38,424 nucleotides of DNA from an uncultured Muribaculaceae bacterium (GCA_910577465.1 CAJTMM010000005.1:1-38424); one strand, 5' to 3'. Positions 16,396-24,772 are shown, numbered from the stretch's first letter. Numbers and translations: made by a program. The notes: generated by a model from the letters alone, not told the origin.

Positions 16396-17775
16396 ATGAA
16401 AAAATTTTGGAAATATATATTTGCAGGAGTTACCTCCGTTATGCTCATGCCTTTTGCCGCATGTAACGATGACGATACGGTAGACCCCTACGATATCAAC
16501 TACGCTTATGTGTACCAGCCCAATTCGACATTCGCTCGCGTGGAATACAAAGCCAATGGTGAGTTCATAATAGACATCACCGACCCCTTGAAGGTAATGC
16601 CTGTACGCTCTACCAAACCTGCCAACGGCAATGTAAAGATTGAGGTTGCCATTGACCCTTCGTTGGTAGACGAATACAACGAAGCCAACAAAACCAGCTA
16701 CAAGTTACTTGAAGGTGCTGAAATTCTCAATCCGCAAATGATTATAGCCGATGGTGAGTATGTTTCAGCCGATTCTATCACAGTTGGATTTACTGACCAC
16801 AGTGGCTTCCTGACGGGCGAAACCGATCTGATACTCCCTATCGTGATACGCAGCGCCGGTGGTGGAATGACTATCAGTAAGAGCAGCCGTATATTCTTGA
16901 CGTTCAACTCCACTTACAATCCTTTGGTTATCTCCACCAAGCCGGAAGCTAAATTCGCAGCCTGCCCAAGTATCGACGGTTGGGAACAGAACATACAGAG
17001 TGTAACGGTAGATAATGCCATCACAGCTAGCTACACTCCGTTTGAGCCGATAACCGTTGATTTAAGAATCGACGGCTCAAAAGTAAACGAGTACAACACA
17101 GCCAACGGAACAAGCTATGAATTTAAGACCGATGCACGTCTGGCATCCAACAAAATCACCTTGGGTACGGAAGACCTCAACGGTTCATTCACCATCAACT
17201 CCGGCTCATTGACAGATTTTGCTAATGGCAAGTCCTATCTGATTCCGGTCGTAGTCGAAAATCCGCAAGGATGCCGTGCCGAGCTTACCGGCAACACAGT
17301 AGTGTACGTTCTGCTCCGCTCAACCGGTCCTGAGCTGATATTCTCCACTACAGCCGATAATTCCCGAATAGAATTTGCACTTCCTGCCGAAACGACTTGT
17401 ACAGTCAATGGTTCTCCCACATACAACGGCGGATGGAATAATGCATCGTGGGTTGATATAATCAACTCCAACAATAGCTCTTACGGCTATATGTCCAGAA
17501 ACGATGTTATGGAGATTAATTTTGGCAAGACATTCAATCTTACTTCCATATATTTCAACTGCTGGAGTGGATCTTACGCTCCGAGAAGCATTGCTCTACA
17601 GACCAGTGCCAACGGAACTGATTGGTTTGAATGGGAAACCACCGCATGGACTACCGCTGCAGGTCAATTCTACATCGATCTCCCATTTGCTTATACGACC
17701 CAATACATCAAGCTACAGTTCCCGACCGGAGCCAGCAGCATAGATATTGAGGGATTGCGCTTCTATGAGCAATAA
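16396..17775 (+). CDS. surface lipoprotein: two DUF1735 domains plus F5/8 type C (discoidin) domain
   Basis: Predicted surface glycan-binding protein closing the locus. The lipobox has Cys23 (PFAAC) followed by NDDDTVDPYD. Two DUF1735-type repeats follow. Each has the pattern of a short strand, then V-x-E-Y-N-x-A-N-x-T-S-Y (around residues 91-103 and 234-246). The C-terminal 140 residues resemble a discoidin/F5-8C lectin fold (YNGGWNNASWVDIINSNN, then INFGKTFNLTSIYFNCWSG). A strong terminator starts about 60 bases downstream. Its architecture matches the SGBP-like proteins of N-glycan loci. Confidence 0.87.
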   Translation: MKKFWKYIFAGVTSVMLMPFAACNDDDTVDPYDINYAYVYQPNSTFARVEYKANGEFIIDITDPLKVMPVRSTKPANGNVKIEVAIDPSLVDEYNEANKTSYKLLEGAEILNPQMIIADGEYVSADSITVGFTDHSGFLTGETDLILPIVIRSAGGGMTISKSSRIFLTFNSTYNPLVISTKPEAKFAACPSIDGWEQNIQSVTVDNAITASYTPFEPITVDLRIDGSKVNEYNTANGTSYEFKTDARLASNKITLGTEDLNGSFTINSGSLTDFANGKSYLIPVVVENPQGCRAELTGNTVVYVLLRSTGPELIFSTTADNSRIEFALPAETTCTVNGSPTYNGGWNNASWVDIINSNNSSYGYMSRNDVMEINFGKTFNLTSIYFNCWSGSYAPRSIALQTSANGTDWFEWETTAWTTAAGQFYIDLPFAYTTQYIKLQFPTGASSIDIEGLRFYEQ

Positions 17776-17833
17776 TCTAAAGAACCCAAGCGACCCGTTT
17801 TAGCATAAACGGTTAATGAATAATAATATGGGG

Positions 17834-17867
17834 AATCCCGGGACAGTGATGTTCCGGGATTTTTTAT
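17834..17867 (+). terminator. intrinsic terminator of the sus locus
   Basis: A 12-base stem, AATCCCGGGACA (17834-17845) with TGTTCCGGGATT (17850-17861), has one G-T wobble and a GTGA tetraloop, followed by TTTTTA. It separates the glycan locus from the toxin-antitoxin pair. Confidence 0.92.
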
Positions 17868-17925
17868 TCCCTAAATTAAAAGCATAAAAACAAGTTTATT
17901 GTTTCCATTTATGTAACATTATTCA

Positions 17926-17933
17926 TATCTTTG
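17926..17933 (+). promoter_or_regulatory. -7 box of the toxin-antitoxin operon
   Basis: TATCTTTG matches TAnnTTTG. It covers the in-frame TTG at 17931, so translation must start downstream, at ATG 17955, after a leader of about 15 bases. An upstream ATTG (17898-17901) is too far away to be a standard -33 box. Confidence 0.7.
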
Positions 17934-17954
17934 CGTTATCTTATAAAGCGCCAA

Positions 17955-18296
17955 ATGGAATTCAAACCGAAATTTGATGTGACTTACATGGAGGAAGCCA
18001 TAATATTCCTCGAGTCTTTACCGGATAAAGTAAAGGATAAAATTGCTTATAACATATCGAAAAGTCGATACTATATAGATAAAGAGTTATTTAAAAAACT
18101 TAATGATGATATATGGGAGTTCCGAACTGTATATCAAGGCATAAAATACAGGTTATTGGCTTTTTGGGATAAGGATACCGGTAATTTAGTCATTGCCACA
18201 CATGGATTCATCAAGAAAACCCAGAAAACGCCAATAAATGAAATTGCCCACGCGGAAGCTTTAAGAAAGGAATATTACAAATACAAACAGAAGTAA
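17955..18296 (+). CDS. higB: RelE/HigB-type toxin (phage Gp49-like)
   Basis: Predicted ribosome-dependent mRNA interferase of a type II toxin-antitoxin system. The 113 residues from ATG 17955 fit the Gp49-like HigB family, with DDIWEFRTVYQGIKYRLLAFWD in the centre and HGFIKKTQKTPINEIAHAEALR as the hallmark C-terminal block. The longer reading frame from TTG 17931 is rejected because it overlaps the promoter. The toxin precedes its antitoxin by 4 bases, the typical HigBA order. The gene is clearly more AT-rich than its surroundings and sits just after a terminator, which suggests recent acquisition. Confidence 0.88.
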   Translation: MEFKPKFDVTYMEEAIIFLESLPDKVKDKIAYNISKSRYYIDKELFKKLNDDIWEFRTVYQGIKYRLLAFWDKDTGNLVIATHGFIKKTQKTPINEIAHAEALRKEYYKYKQK

Positions 18297-18300
18297 AATA

Positions 18301-18612
18301 ATGGAAACAATGAAACTATATACTCATGATGAGATGTTGGACCGCGTCGTAGGCAAAAAAGGAACCGCACGACGCGATGCCTTGGAAGCAGAATTGCAGT
18401 CCCATCTCATTGGAGAAGCCATAAAGCAGGCACGCAAGGAAAAGAACCTGACACAAGAACAACTTGGCAAACTCATGGGAGTGCAGCGGGCACAAATATC
18501 AAGAATCGAAAACGGACATAATCTCACTATAGGAACTATAGTAAGAGCATTCAAAGCCATGGGAGTACCGGCAGCATTCTCTTTTGGCGGCGTATCGCTA
18601 TCCCTATGCTAA
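18301..18612 (+). CDS. higA: HigA-type antitoxin with XRE helix-turn-helix
   Basis: Predicted antitoxin and autorepressor of the preceding toxin. It has 103 residues with a helix-turn-helix of the Cro/C1 (XRE) type: LTQEQLGKLMGVQRAQISRIENG around residues 50-72. The N-terminal part (about 1-40) is probably the toxin-contact segment, and the tail TIGTIVRAFKAMGVPAAFSFGG is typical of HigA-like proteins. By family it should bind the operon promoter at 17926, although I do not see an obvious palindromic operator. Confidence 0.9.
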   Translation: METMKLYTHDEMLDRVVGKKGTARRDALEAELQSHLIGEAIKQARKEKNLTQEQLGKLMGVQRAQISRIENGHNLTIGTIVRAFKAMGVPAAFSFGGVSLSLC

Positions 18613-18990
18613 GATTAGCGCAACTCACAGCAGCCGAAACGGACAGATATCCCATCTGAACCCTCATATTTTTGTGGTTTTTGACGAATTGATCCCTAAG
18701 AAAAATGTATCTTTGCACCGAACCACCTAATACACAACCACTTACAAAAAAACACCAAAATTCCTTTAATTTGAGAGAAAATACTGCTCCCGCATGTTTA
18801 TATTTTTGCATCCAATTTGGCTGCAATATTTATCAGATACATGTAATAGAGTCGCTCTTATCCGCTGTATGCCGTTCCGTTTAGTATTGCCAAGAATTCT
18901 TAAGGGAAGTTAACGCCACGCTATCTCTGTTGTGGGCTTGGGATTTTTTAGCTACTTTTGTGGTTGGTCAATTTTTTGCATACGACACTG
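18613..18990. other. 378-base intergenic region
   Basis: AT-rich, with no convincing conserved gene. It holds two rightward -7 boxes: TATCTTTG at 18708-18715 and TACTTTTG at 18953-18960. A 39-codon ATG frame (18794-18913) follows the first, but its composition (MFIFLHPIWLQYL and so on) does not resemble a known family. The first box could drive a small RNA, a small peptide or a long leader for the ABC ATPase gene. No tRNA or strong hairpin is visible. Confidence 0.5.
18930..18960 (+). promoter_or_regulatory. promoter of the LolD-like gene
   Basis: TTG (18930-18932), a 20-base spacer and TACTTTTG (18953-18960) approximate the TTTG-N19-TAnnTTTG consensus. It lies 30 bases before the chosen ATG at 18991. 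Confidence 0.55.
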
Positions 18991-19650
18991 ATGATAGAAT
19001 TACGCCAGATAACCAAATCGTTCGACGGACTTAAGGTGCTCAAAGGCATAGATCTCGACATAGAACGTGGCGAGATTGTGTCGATAGTGGGACCCAGCGG
19101 TGCCGGAAAAACCACTTTGCTGCAGATTATGGGCTCGCTCGACCGACCCGACTCCGGCACTGTGAGAATGGATGGCGAAGAGCTGTTCGGCATGTCCGAC
19201 AGCCGTCTGGCACGGTTCCGCAATGCCAACATCGGATTCGTGTTCCAATTCCACCAGCTGCTCCCCGAGTTCAGCATGGAGGAGAATGTGGCAATGCCGG
19301 CACTGATAGGCGGTATCAGCAAGAAAGAAGCCATGGCAAAGGCACGACGGCTCATTGACTACATGGGGCTCAGCGACCGCGCATCGCACCGCCCGGCGGA
19401 ACTATCCGGTGGCGAACGCCAGCGCGCCGCTGTGGCAAGAGCACTGGTCAACGAACCGATGGTGGTGATGGCAGACGAACCCTCCGGCAGTCTCGACTCC
19501 AAAAACAGGCAGGAACTGCATCAGCTGTTCTTTGACCTGCGGCGCGACCTCGGACACACATTCGTGATAGTGACCCACGACGAATCGCTCGCACGCATTG
19601 CCGACCGCACCGTAGAGATGCGCGACGGCATTATAACAGACATTACATAA
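18991..19650 (+). CDS. lolD: LolD-like ABC transporter ATP-binding protein
   Basis: Cytoplasmic ATPase of the MacB/LolD/FtsE class; LolD powers release of lipoproteins from the inner membrane. The 219 residues contain Walker A GPSGAGKTTL starting at Gly34, the signature LSGGERQRAAVARAL, Walker B VVMADEPSG and the switch His in VTHDESLA. ATG 18991 is preferred over an in-frame TTG at 18958, because that codon overlaps the -7 box and the added residues are not family-like. No LolC/E-type permease is adjacent, so the partner must be encoded elsewhere. FtsE- or MacB-type function cannot be excluded. Confidence 0.85.
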   Translation: MIELRQITKSFDGLKVLKGIDLDIERGEIVSIVGPSGAGKTTLLQIMGSLDRPDSGTVRMDGEELFGMSDSRLARFRNANIGFVFQFHQLLPEFSMEENVAMPALIGGISKKEAMAKARRLIDYMGLSDRASHRPAELSGGERQRAAVARALVNEPMVVMADEPSGSLDSKNRQELHQLFFDLRRDLGHTFVIVTHDESLARIADRTVEMRDGIITDIT

Positions 19651-19685
19651 AACATACTGATAAACACTTAAAAACAAGAACGAAA

Positions 19686-20417
19686 ATGAGATTAACAATA
19701 AAATTACGCAACTACGCCGCAGTACTGATGACGATAGTCCTCTCTGCAATTGCCGTCACCTCATGCTCCGACAGTGACTCTCAGCAACCCGACGTGTACT
19801 GCACCGCGCTTGTAACCTACGAACGCTCCACACCGGCTCCCGAAGGCAGCGACAATAACACCGCCACCTCCTATTTCACATATTATGGAGATAACGACGC
19901 CATGCCCACTACCCTCACCGCAAAAGCCAACATGCCCTCAAGCATGAAGCAGGGTCAACGCTGCATACTCAGCTTCATCCCCAATGATTTTGCCAATCCC
20001 ACAGCTACCGGTATGGTGGAACTGGTACGGTGTCTCAACGTGTCAACCACCACCATGCAGACAGCCCCCGCCGCCACAGCTCAGGCAGCCAATGCCCCCA
20101 TCAATCTTTTATACACCAAGGGCGAACCACAGATCAAACGTACCGGCCCGTACATCAACATCGAAGCGTATATGCCCTACGTAGAGGACCGCACATTCAC
20201 CATCGTTGCCGATGAAAACTCCATGCAGAATGCCATACCCGACCTCTATCTCACCACCACCGCATCACAGCCTGTACACGGTATAACCAACACCACCATA
20301 GGCTCCATAGACATCCAGTCGATATGGCGACGCATGGACATAGACGGCGTGAGAATCCACATCAACAACAGCAATCCCAACTACCCCGATCAGACGGTAT
20401 TTGAATTCAGAAAATAA
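19686..20417 (+). CDS. hypothetical lipoprotein, possibly NigD-like (paralogue 1)
   Basis: A 243-residue predicted lipoprotein: positively charged start, hydrophobic stretch, and lipobox Cys27 (AVTSC) followed by SDSDSQQPD. The mature part seems all-beta and weakly recalls NigD-like proteins of Bacteroidetes, but I cannot place it firmly. It is paralogous to the next gene. Both have a C-YGTIVTY/CTALVTYER start, a shared middle segment (METAPAA..A..PINL), NIEAYMPYVEDRTFTIVAD against NFQANEYAIQNRAFTLKAD, and SIDIQSIW against SFDISSIW. It lies 35 bases after the LolD-like gene, so it may be cotranscribed with it. Confidence 0.72.
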   Translation: MRLTIKLRNYAAVLMTIVLSAIAVTSCSDSDSQQPDVYCTALVTYERSTPAPEGSDNNTATSYFTYYGDNDAMPTTLTAKANMPSSMKQGQRCILSFIPNDFANPTATGMVELVRCLNVSTTTMQTAPAATAQAANAPINLLYTKGEPQIKRTGPYINIEAYMPYVEDRTFTIVADENSMQNAIPDLYLTTTASQPVHGITNTTIGSIDIQSIWRRMDIDGVRIHINNSNPNYPDQTVFEFRK

Positions 20418-20462
20418 TCCGCAGCAACATAATACAACATATTATATCAACGAACGAAAACA

Positions 20463-21137
20463 ATGAAACAGCTCAAATTGACACTTCTGCTCATAGCATT
20501 GCTCACCATACTACCCTCTTGCAATGACTCCGACGGTAACTCCGAGAAAATTTACGGCACTATCGTTACCTACAAAGGATTTCACAACAATCACTCATAC
20601 TTCGAATTCCAGCAGCTCAACGATTCTCCCGTCGTGACTCTATACTCCACCACCATGCTGAGCGGCGACGGTGCCGTGGAGGGCAAGCGCATGTACATCA
20701 CCTACACACAAGGCGACCGCCCTTACGGTCAAAGCGGTGAGATAACACTGCGCGGATTGCAGGGCGTCTACGAAAGCAAAGTGGAGACAGCCCCCGCTGC
20801 CGACGCTTCCGTGATGACCCCAATCAACCTTCAGGCAATGGTGCGCACAGGCACATGGATCAACTTCCAGGCAAACGAGTATGCCATACAGAACCGTGCC
20901 TTCACCCTCAAAGCCGACCAGGCAACCGTTGATACCGCCATGCCTGTTCTTTACATGAGCACCACCGCCCAAGACGACCCGTCAGCATATATGGCGACAT
21001 ACCTCGGTTCATTCGACATCTCCTCAATCTGGAACAATCCTACCGTCGAAGGCGTGGAAATTCATGTAGAGAACTCATTCAACCCCAACAATAAAGTAAT
21101 CACATTCAAGAAAACCGACTCCAGCGTCATAAAATAA
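20463..21137 (+). CDS. hypothetical lipoprotein, possibly NigD-like (paralogue 2)
   Basis: A 224-residue predicted lipoprotein with lipobox Cys20 (TILPSC) followed by NDSDGNSEK. It shares its domain plan with the preceding gene: an N-terminal beta domain with IYGTIVTYKGF, a linker with ETAPAADASVMTPINL, and a C-terminal beta domain with FTLKADQATVDTAMPVLYMSTTA and GSFDISSIW. The two copies are diverged, so the duplication is not recent. The 45-base gap to the upstream copy and 15-base gap to the DUF3467 gene suggest one operon. Function is unknown. Confidence 0.72.
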   Translation: MKQLKLTLLLIALLTILPSCNDSDGNSEKIYGTIVTYKGFHNNHSYFEFQQLNDSPVVTLYSTTMLSGDGAVEGKRMYITYTQGDRPYGQSGEITLRGLQGVYESKVETAPAADASVMTPINLQAMVRTGTWINFQANEYAIQNRAFTLKADQATVDTAMPVLYMSTTAQDDPSAYMATYLGSFDISSIWNNPTVEGVEIHVENSFNPNNKVITFKKTDSSVIK

Positions 21138-21152
21138 TCCACCTTCTTAACT

Positions 21153-21476
21153 ATGGAACAGAAACAACAGGAACTGAAAATAGAACTCACTCCCGAAGTG
21201 GCAGGCGGTCATTACTCCAACTTCACCGTCATCTCGCACAGCGCCGGTGAATTCTTCCTCGACTTCATCACCGTGGCACCCAACATGCCGCAGGCAAAGG
21301 TGCAGTCACGCATCATCATGACTCCGGAGAATGCCAAGAACCTACTGTATGCCCTCGGCGAGAACGTCAAGAAATACGAAGCCACATTCGGCGAAATCCA
21401 ACGCAAGATGCCCGTGCAGAAACCCGGCAACAACGACATCCCCAATCCCTTCATGAACGGAGGCAAACTCAACTAA
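21153..21476 (+). CDS. DUF3467 family protein
   Basis: A 107-residue small cytoplasmic protein of uncharacterised family DUF3467. The family core is visible as GGHYSNFTVISHSAGEFFLDF (about 18-38), then ITVAPNMPQAKVQSRIIMTPENAKNLLYAL (about 39-68), and a lysine-rich helix NVKKYEATFGEIQ. It lies 15 bases after the second lipoprotein gene and 52 bases before cysS on the same strand. I infer no specific function. Confidence 0.88.
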   Translation: MEQKQQELKIELTPEVAGGHYSNFTVISHSAGEFFLDFITVAPNMPQAKVQSRIIMTPENAKNLLYALGENVKKYEATFGEIQRKMPVQKPGNNDIPNPFMNGGKLN

Positions 21477-21528
21477 CCACATCATAAGCCCTCACCAAGG
21501 CATCAACCATCATCTCACATCATCAGAT

Positions 21529-23016
21529 ATGAAGCCACATAACCTCACCATCTACAACTCGCTGAGCAGAAACAAAGAGACATTCAAGCCCATACACGAG
21601 GACCGCGTGGGCATGTATGTGTGCGGACCCACCGTGTACGGCGACGGACACCTGGGACACGCACGTCCGGCTATCACATTCGATATCCTGTTCCGGTACC
21701 TCCAACACTTAGGCTACAAGGTGCGTTACGTGCGCAACATCACCGATGTGGGACACCTCGAACACGATGCCGACGACGGCGAGGACAAAATAGCCAAGAA
21801 AGCCCGCATCGAACAGCTCGAGCCCATGGAAGTGGTGCAGTATTACCTCAACCGCTATCACCGCGCCATGGACGAGCTCAACGTACTGCCGCCATCCATC
21901 GAGCCGCATGCTTCCGGACACATCATCGAACAAATCGAATATGTAAAAAGCATTCTCGACAGCGGTTACGCATACGTGAGCGACGGATCGGTATATTTCG
22001 ACGTACCCAAATACAACCGCGACCATCATTACGGCAAGCTCTCGGGACGCAATATCGACGAACTCCTCGCCACCACACGCGACCTCGACGGCCAGCAGGA
22101 AAAACACCATCCTGCCGATTTCGCCCTCTGGAAAAAAGCCGCACCCGAACACATCATGCGGTGGCCTTCGCCTTGGAGCGACGGTTTTCCAGGATGGCAC
22201 CTCGAATGCTCCACCATGGGCGAGAAATACCTTGGTGAGACATTCGACATTCATGGTGGCGGAATGGACCTCAAATTCCCCCATCACGAATGCGAGATAG
22301 CACAGTCGGTAGCCCACAACGGACATGACAGCGTGCGCTATTGGATGCACAACAATATGATAACCATCAACGGACAGAAGATGGGCAAATCATTAGGCAA
22401 TTTCATAACGCTCGACGAATTTTTCACCGGCTCGCACCCGCTCCTCACGCAAGCCTACTCACCCATGACCATACGCTTCTTCATCCTGCAAGCCCACTAC
22501 CGCGGTACCGTGGACTTCAGCAATGAAGCACTGCAAGCATCCGAGAAGGCACTGCAACGTATGCTCGAAGGCTACCGACGCCTGCAAAACCTCAAGCCGT
22601 CGGCAGACAGCACCGTAGATGTGGCGCCACTTAAACAGAAATGCTACGAAGCGCTCGACGACGACCTGAACACACCGGTACTGCTCGCGCACCTCTTCGA
22701 AGCATGCAGCTTGGTCAACAAGATTAACGACGGAACCGAACGAGCCACACAAGCCGACATAGACATGCTCCGCGAGCTGTTTGACACCTTCCTGGTGGAA
22801 ATCCTCGGCATTCGTGTGGAAAATGCCGGATCCGAGAGCGGCGCATCCAATCTCAAACCGTTTGAGGATGCCGTGGACCTCCTGCTCGACATGCGTTCCG
22901 AAGCAAAAGCCCGCAAGGACTGGGCGACAAGCGACCTCATCCGCGACAAACTCGCCGAGATAGGATTCGACGTCAAGGATACAAAGAACGGCTTCGAATG
23001 GAGCCTTAAGAAATAA
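21529..23016 (+). CDS. cysS: cysteinyl-tRNA synthetase
   Basis: Class I aminoacyl-tRNA synthetase that charges tRNA-Cys. The 495 residues fit the family. HLGH at 41-44 is the HIGH motif, within VCGPTVYGDGHLGHARP, where the Cys is a zinc ligand. CSTMGE and HGGGMDLKFPHHECEIAQS supply the remaining zinc ligands. KMGKS (284-288) corresponds to the KMSKS loop. The C-terminal DALR-type and anticodon regions are present through AEIGFDVKDTKNGFEW. The EamA gene starts 31 bases downstream, and a terminator-like hairpin lies just inside that gene. Confidence 0.97.
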   Translation: MKPHNLTIYNSLSRNKETFKPIHEDRVGMYVCGPTVYGDGHLGHARPAITFDILFRYLQHLGYKVRYVRNITDVGHLEHDADDGEDKIAKKARIEQLEPMEVVQYYLNRYHRAMDELNVLPPSIEPHASGHIIEQIEYVKSILDSGYAYVSDGSVYFDVPKYNRDHHYGKLSGRNIDELLATTRDLDGQQEKHHPADFALWKKAAPEHIMRWPSPWSDGFPGWHLECSTMGEKYLGETFDIHGGGMDLKFPHHECEIAQSVAHNGHDSVRYWMHNNMITINGQKMGKSLGNFITLDEFFTGSHPLLTQAYSPMTIRFFILQAHYRGTVDFSNEALQASEKALQRMLEGYRRLQNLKPSADSTVDVAPLKQKCYEALDDDLNTPVLLAHLFEACSLVNKINDGTERATQADIDMLRELFDTFLVEILGIRVENAGSESGASNLKPFEDAVDLLLDMRSEAKARKDWATSDLIRDKLAEIGFDVKDTKNGFEWSLKK

Positions 23017-23046
23017 ATCCAGAATATACTGTAACCCGGTACCACA

Positions 23047-23991
23047 ATGTCGCAACAAGCATTGACCGTAACTACATCAAAACAAAAATTGCAGGGCCAC
23101 GTCGCCCTGCTTTTTGCTAATATGTTCTGGGGCATGATGTCGCCGGTCACCAAATCAGTTCTGCTCGGCGGCGATATCTCTCCGCTGGCACTATCGGCAC
23201 TGCGCATAGGCGGCGGTGCGCTGTTATTTGCCTTATGCAGCCTTATACTGCCCGCATCAGTCGCCCCACGCGAACGCATCCACCGCTCCGATTATCTCAA
23301 ACTATTGTGCGCGTCTCTGCTCATGATTAGCGCCAACCAGGGCTTATTCATCCTCGGTATCGGCTACACCAATCCTATCGACTCCTCGGTCATGAGTTCG
23401 CTCACACCCATGATTACCATGCTGCTCGCTGCATGGATACTGCACTTCCCCATTACCCGGCTAAAATTCTTAGGCGTAGCCATAGGTCTTGCCGGTGTTA
23501 TAATACTCGTAACAGATAATAGCGGCAATGCCAATGCCACAAATCCCCTGATTGGCGATTTACTTTGCTTTGGAGCGCAGATATGCGCCGCACTGTACTA
23601 TGTGCTGTTCGGAGGGCTGATAAAGCGTTACGCGCCGTTTACGCTCATGAAATGGATGTTTCTTATTGCAGCGTTCACCTACGTGCCCTGCTGCTGGCGT
23701 GCGCTTGCCGATGTCCCTTATGCCCGGGTACCGGCGGTAATATGGATGGAATTAGGTTACATTGTGGTATTTGCCACCTGCCTGGCATATCTCACACTGC
23801 CATTCGCACAGAAACGCCTTAAACCTATAGTCGTGAGCACCTACAGCTATTTCCAGCCCGTATTTGCCGCTATAGTTGCCGTATGGTTGGGAGTCGGCGA
23901 TTTCGGTGCCGTAAAAATGGCTGCGACGTTACTCATATTTGCCGGAGTGTACTTCGTAAGCACCAACAGCATCAGTCGAAGCGGTAAGTGA
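23047..23991 (+). CDS. EamA/DMT-family transporter
   Basis: Inner-membrane transporter with two EamA repeats, of the RhaT/DMT type, probably exporting a metabolite. The 314 residues contain about ten hydrophobic helices. The first begins at GHVALLFANMFWGMMSPVTK and the second repeat at LLCFGAQICAALYYVLFG. Substrate is unknown. The ATG at 23047 is chosen because the first helix needs it. A GC-rich hairpin followed by five T lies within the first 25 codons. The 3' end overlaps the convergent tonB-like gene by 20 bases. Confidence 0.87.
   Translation: MSQQALTVTTSKQKLQGHVALLFANMFWGMMSPVTKSVLLGGDISPLALSALRIGGGALLFALCSLILPASVAPRERIHRSDYLKLLCASLLMISANQGLFILGIGYTNPIDSSVMSSLTPMITMLLAAWILHFPITRLKFLGVAIGLAGVIILVTDNSGNANATNPLIGDLLCFGAQICAALYYVLFGGLIKRYAPFTLMKWMFLIAAFTYVPCCWRALADVPYARVPAVIWMELGYIVVFATCLAYLTLPFAQKRLKPIVVSTYSYFQPVFAAIVAVWLGVGDFGAVKMAATLLIFAGVYFVSTNSISRSGK
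23091..23115 (+). terminator. terminator-like hairpin inside the EamA 5' coding region
   Basis: GCAGGGC (23091-23097) pairs perfectly with GCCCTGC (23104-23110) around a 6-base loop. Five T follow, and an A-rich run precedes it. It lies 75 bases past the cysS stop and about 45 bases inside the EamA gene, so it could terminate cysS transcripts or attenuate EamA expression. Confidence 0.5.
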
Positions 23992-24772
23992 TAGTACCGG
24001 TCTGCTCGGCAGGCGCATCCTGCGATACGGAGAATCTCGACTTCAAGGCCGCGCTCACACAACTCTGGCGTGCCTGTGGTGAGGATGCCACAGCACCCGA
24101 GCCGCTGTTATAAGTCGCACTTGTCACCTTTCCCTGCCTGTTCACGCGCACCGACACCACAATCCGGCCTGTAGCCGATCCTGCGGGCTTTGCCCAGGAC
24201 TCAAGAGTGCGGCCTGACAATGAGGTGCCGGGAGTACCTGACAACGCACCTGTCGCTGCATTACCGTTCGGAGATCCGCTTTTACCCTCGCCATTGCCCG
24301 ATGATGCCGACGAACCGAAGGCTACTCGATTGTTTATCTTATTGGCTGCATCACGCTCTCTGCGCTCCTTCTCTTGCTGCGCAATCTCCTCCTTGGTCGG
24401 TCCTGTAGGTTTCACCTCCTTAGGTGGATTTGCCTTCATGGGCGACTCCTGCTCCGAACTCACCAACGGAGCCGGTTGGTCGGCTGTTTTCCCCGCATCT
24501 GTCATGTCATGCGCTTCATTGGCGGGAGCCGTCGCCTTGGCAGCCGGTGTCTTGGAATCGGCTTGCGGCACGGCGATATCTCCGCGCATCACATACTCAC
24601 CATCAAGCAATAGTTCCGACGTATCCTCTGGCGGCCACACACGCTTCTCCATGGGATTATATCTCAGATACAACGACATAAGCAATATCAGCGCCAACAG
24701 CACGATAATCAACGTGATTACCGCTGCCGTAAGCTTATAACGCTTTTCTATAGCCGTATCCGTAGTATGCAT
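23972..24772 (-). CDS. TonB-like energy transducer
   Basis: Predicted periplasm-spanning protein that couples ExbB/ExbD energy to outer-membrane receptors. It has 266 residues: a short cytoplasmic start, one membrane helix (about 12-35, KLTAAVITLIIVLLALILLMSLYL), a Pro/Lys/Glu-rich linker with a charged coil (KEEIAQQEKERRERDAANK), and a C-terminal domain with SVRVNRQGKVTSATYNSGSGAVASS and a final TGTITYRFD. The C-terminal domain matches the TonB/TolA-type fold common in Bacteroidetes. It lies 14 bases after exbD on the minus strand. Whether it serves TonB-type or Tol-type transport is not decided by sequence. Confidence 0.85.
   Translation of the reverse strand: MHTTDTAIEKRYKLTAAVITLIIVLLALILLMSLYLRYNPMEKRVWPPEDTSELLLDGEYVMRGDIAVPQADSKTPAAKATAPANEAHDMTDAGKTADQPAPLVSSEQESPMKANPPKEVKPTGPTKEEIAQQEKERRERDAANKINNRVAFGSSASSGNGEGKSGSPNGNAATGALSGTPGTSLSGRTLESWAKPAGSATGRIVVSVRVNRQGKVTSATYNSGSGAVASSPQARQSCVSAALKSRFSVSQDAPAEQTGTITYRFD

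Noticed and set aside
17931..17954. Upstream TTG start for the HigB-type toxin
   Set aside because: The codon is part of the -7 box TATCTTTG, so it cannot be in the mRNA; ATG 17955 fits family length.
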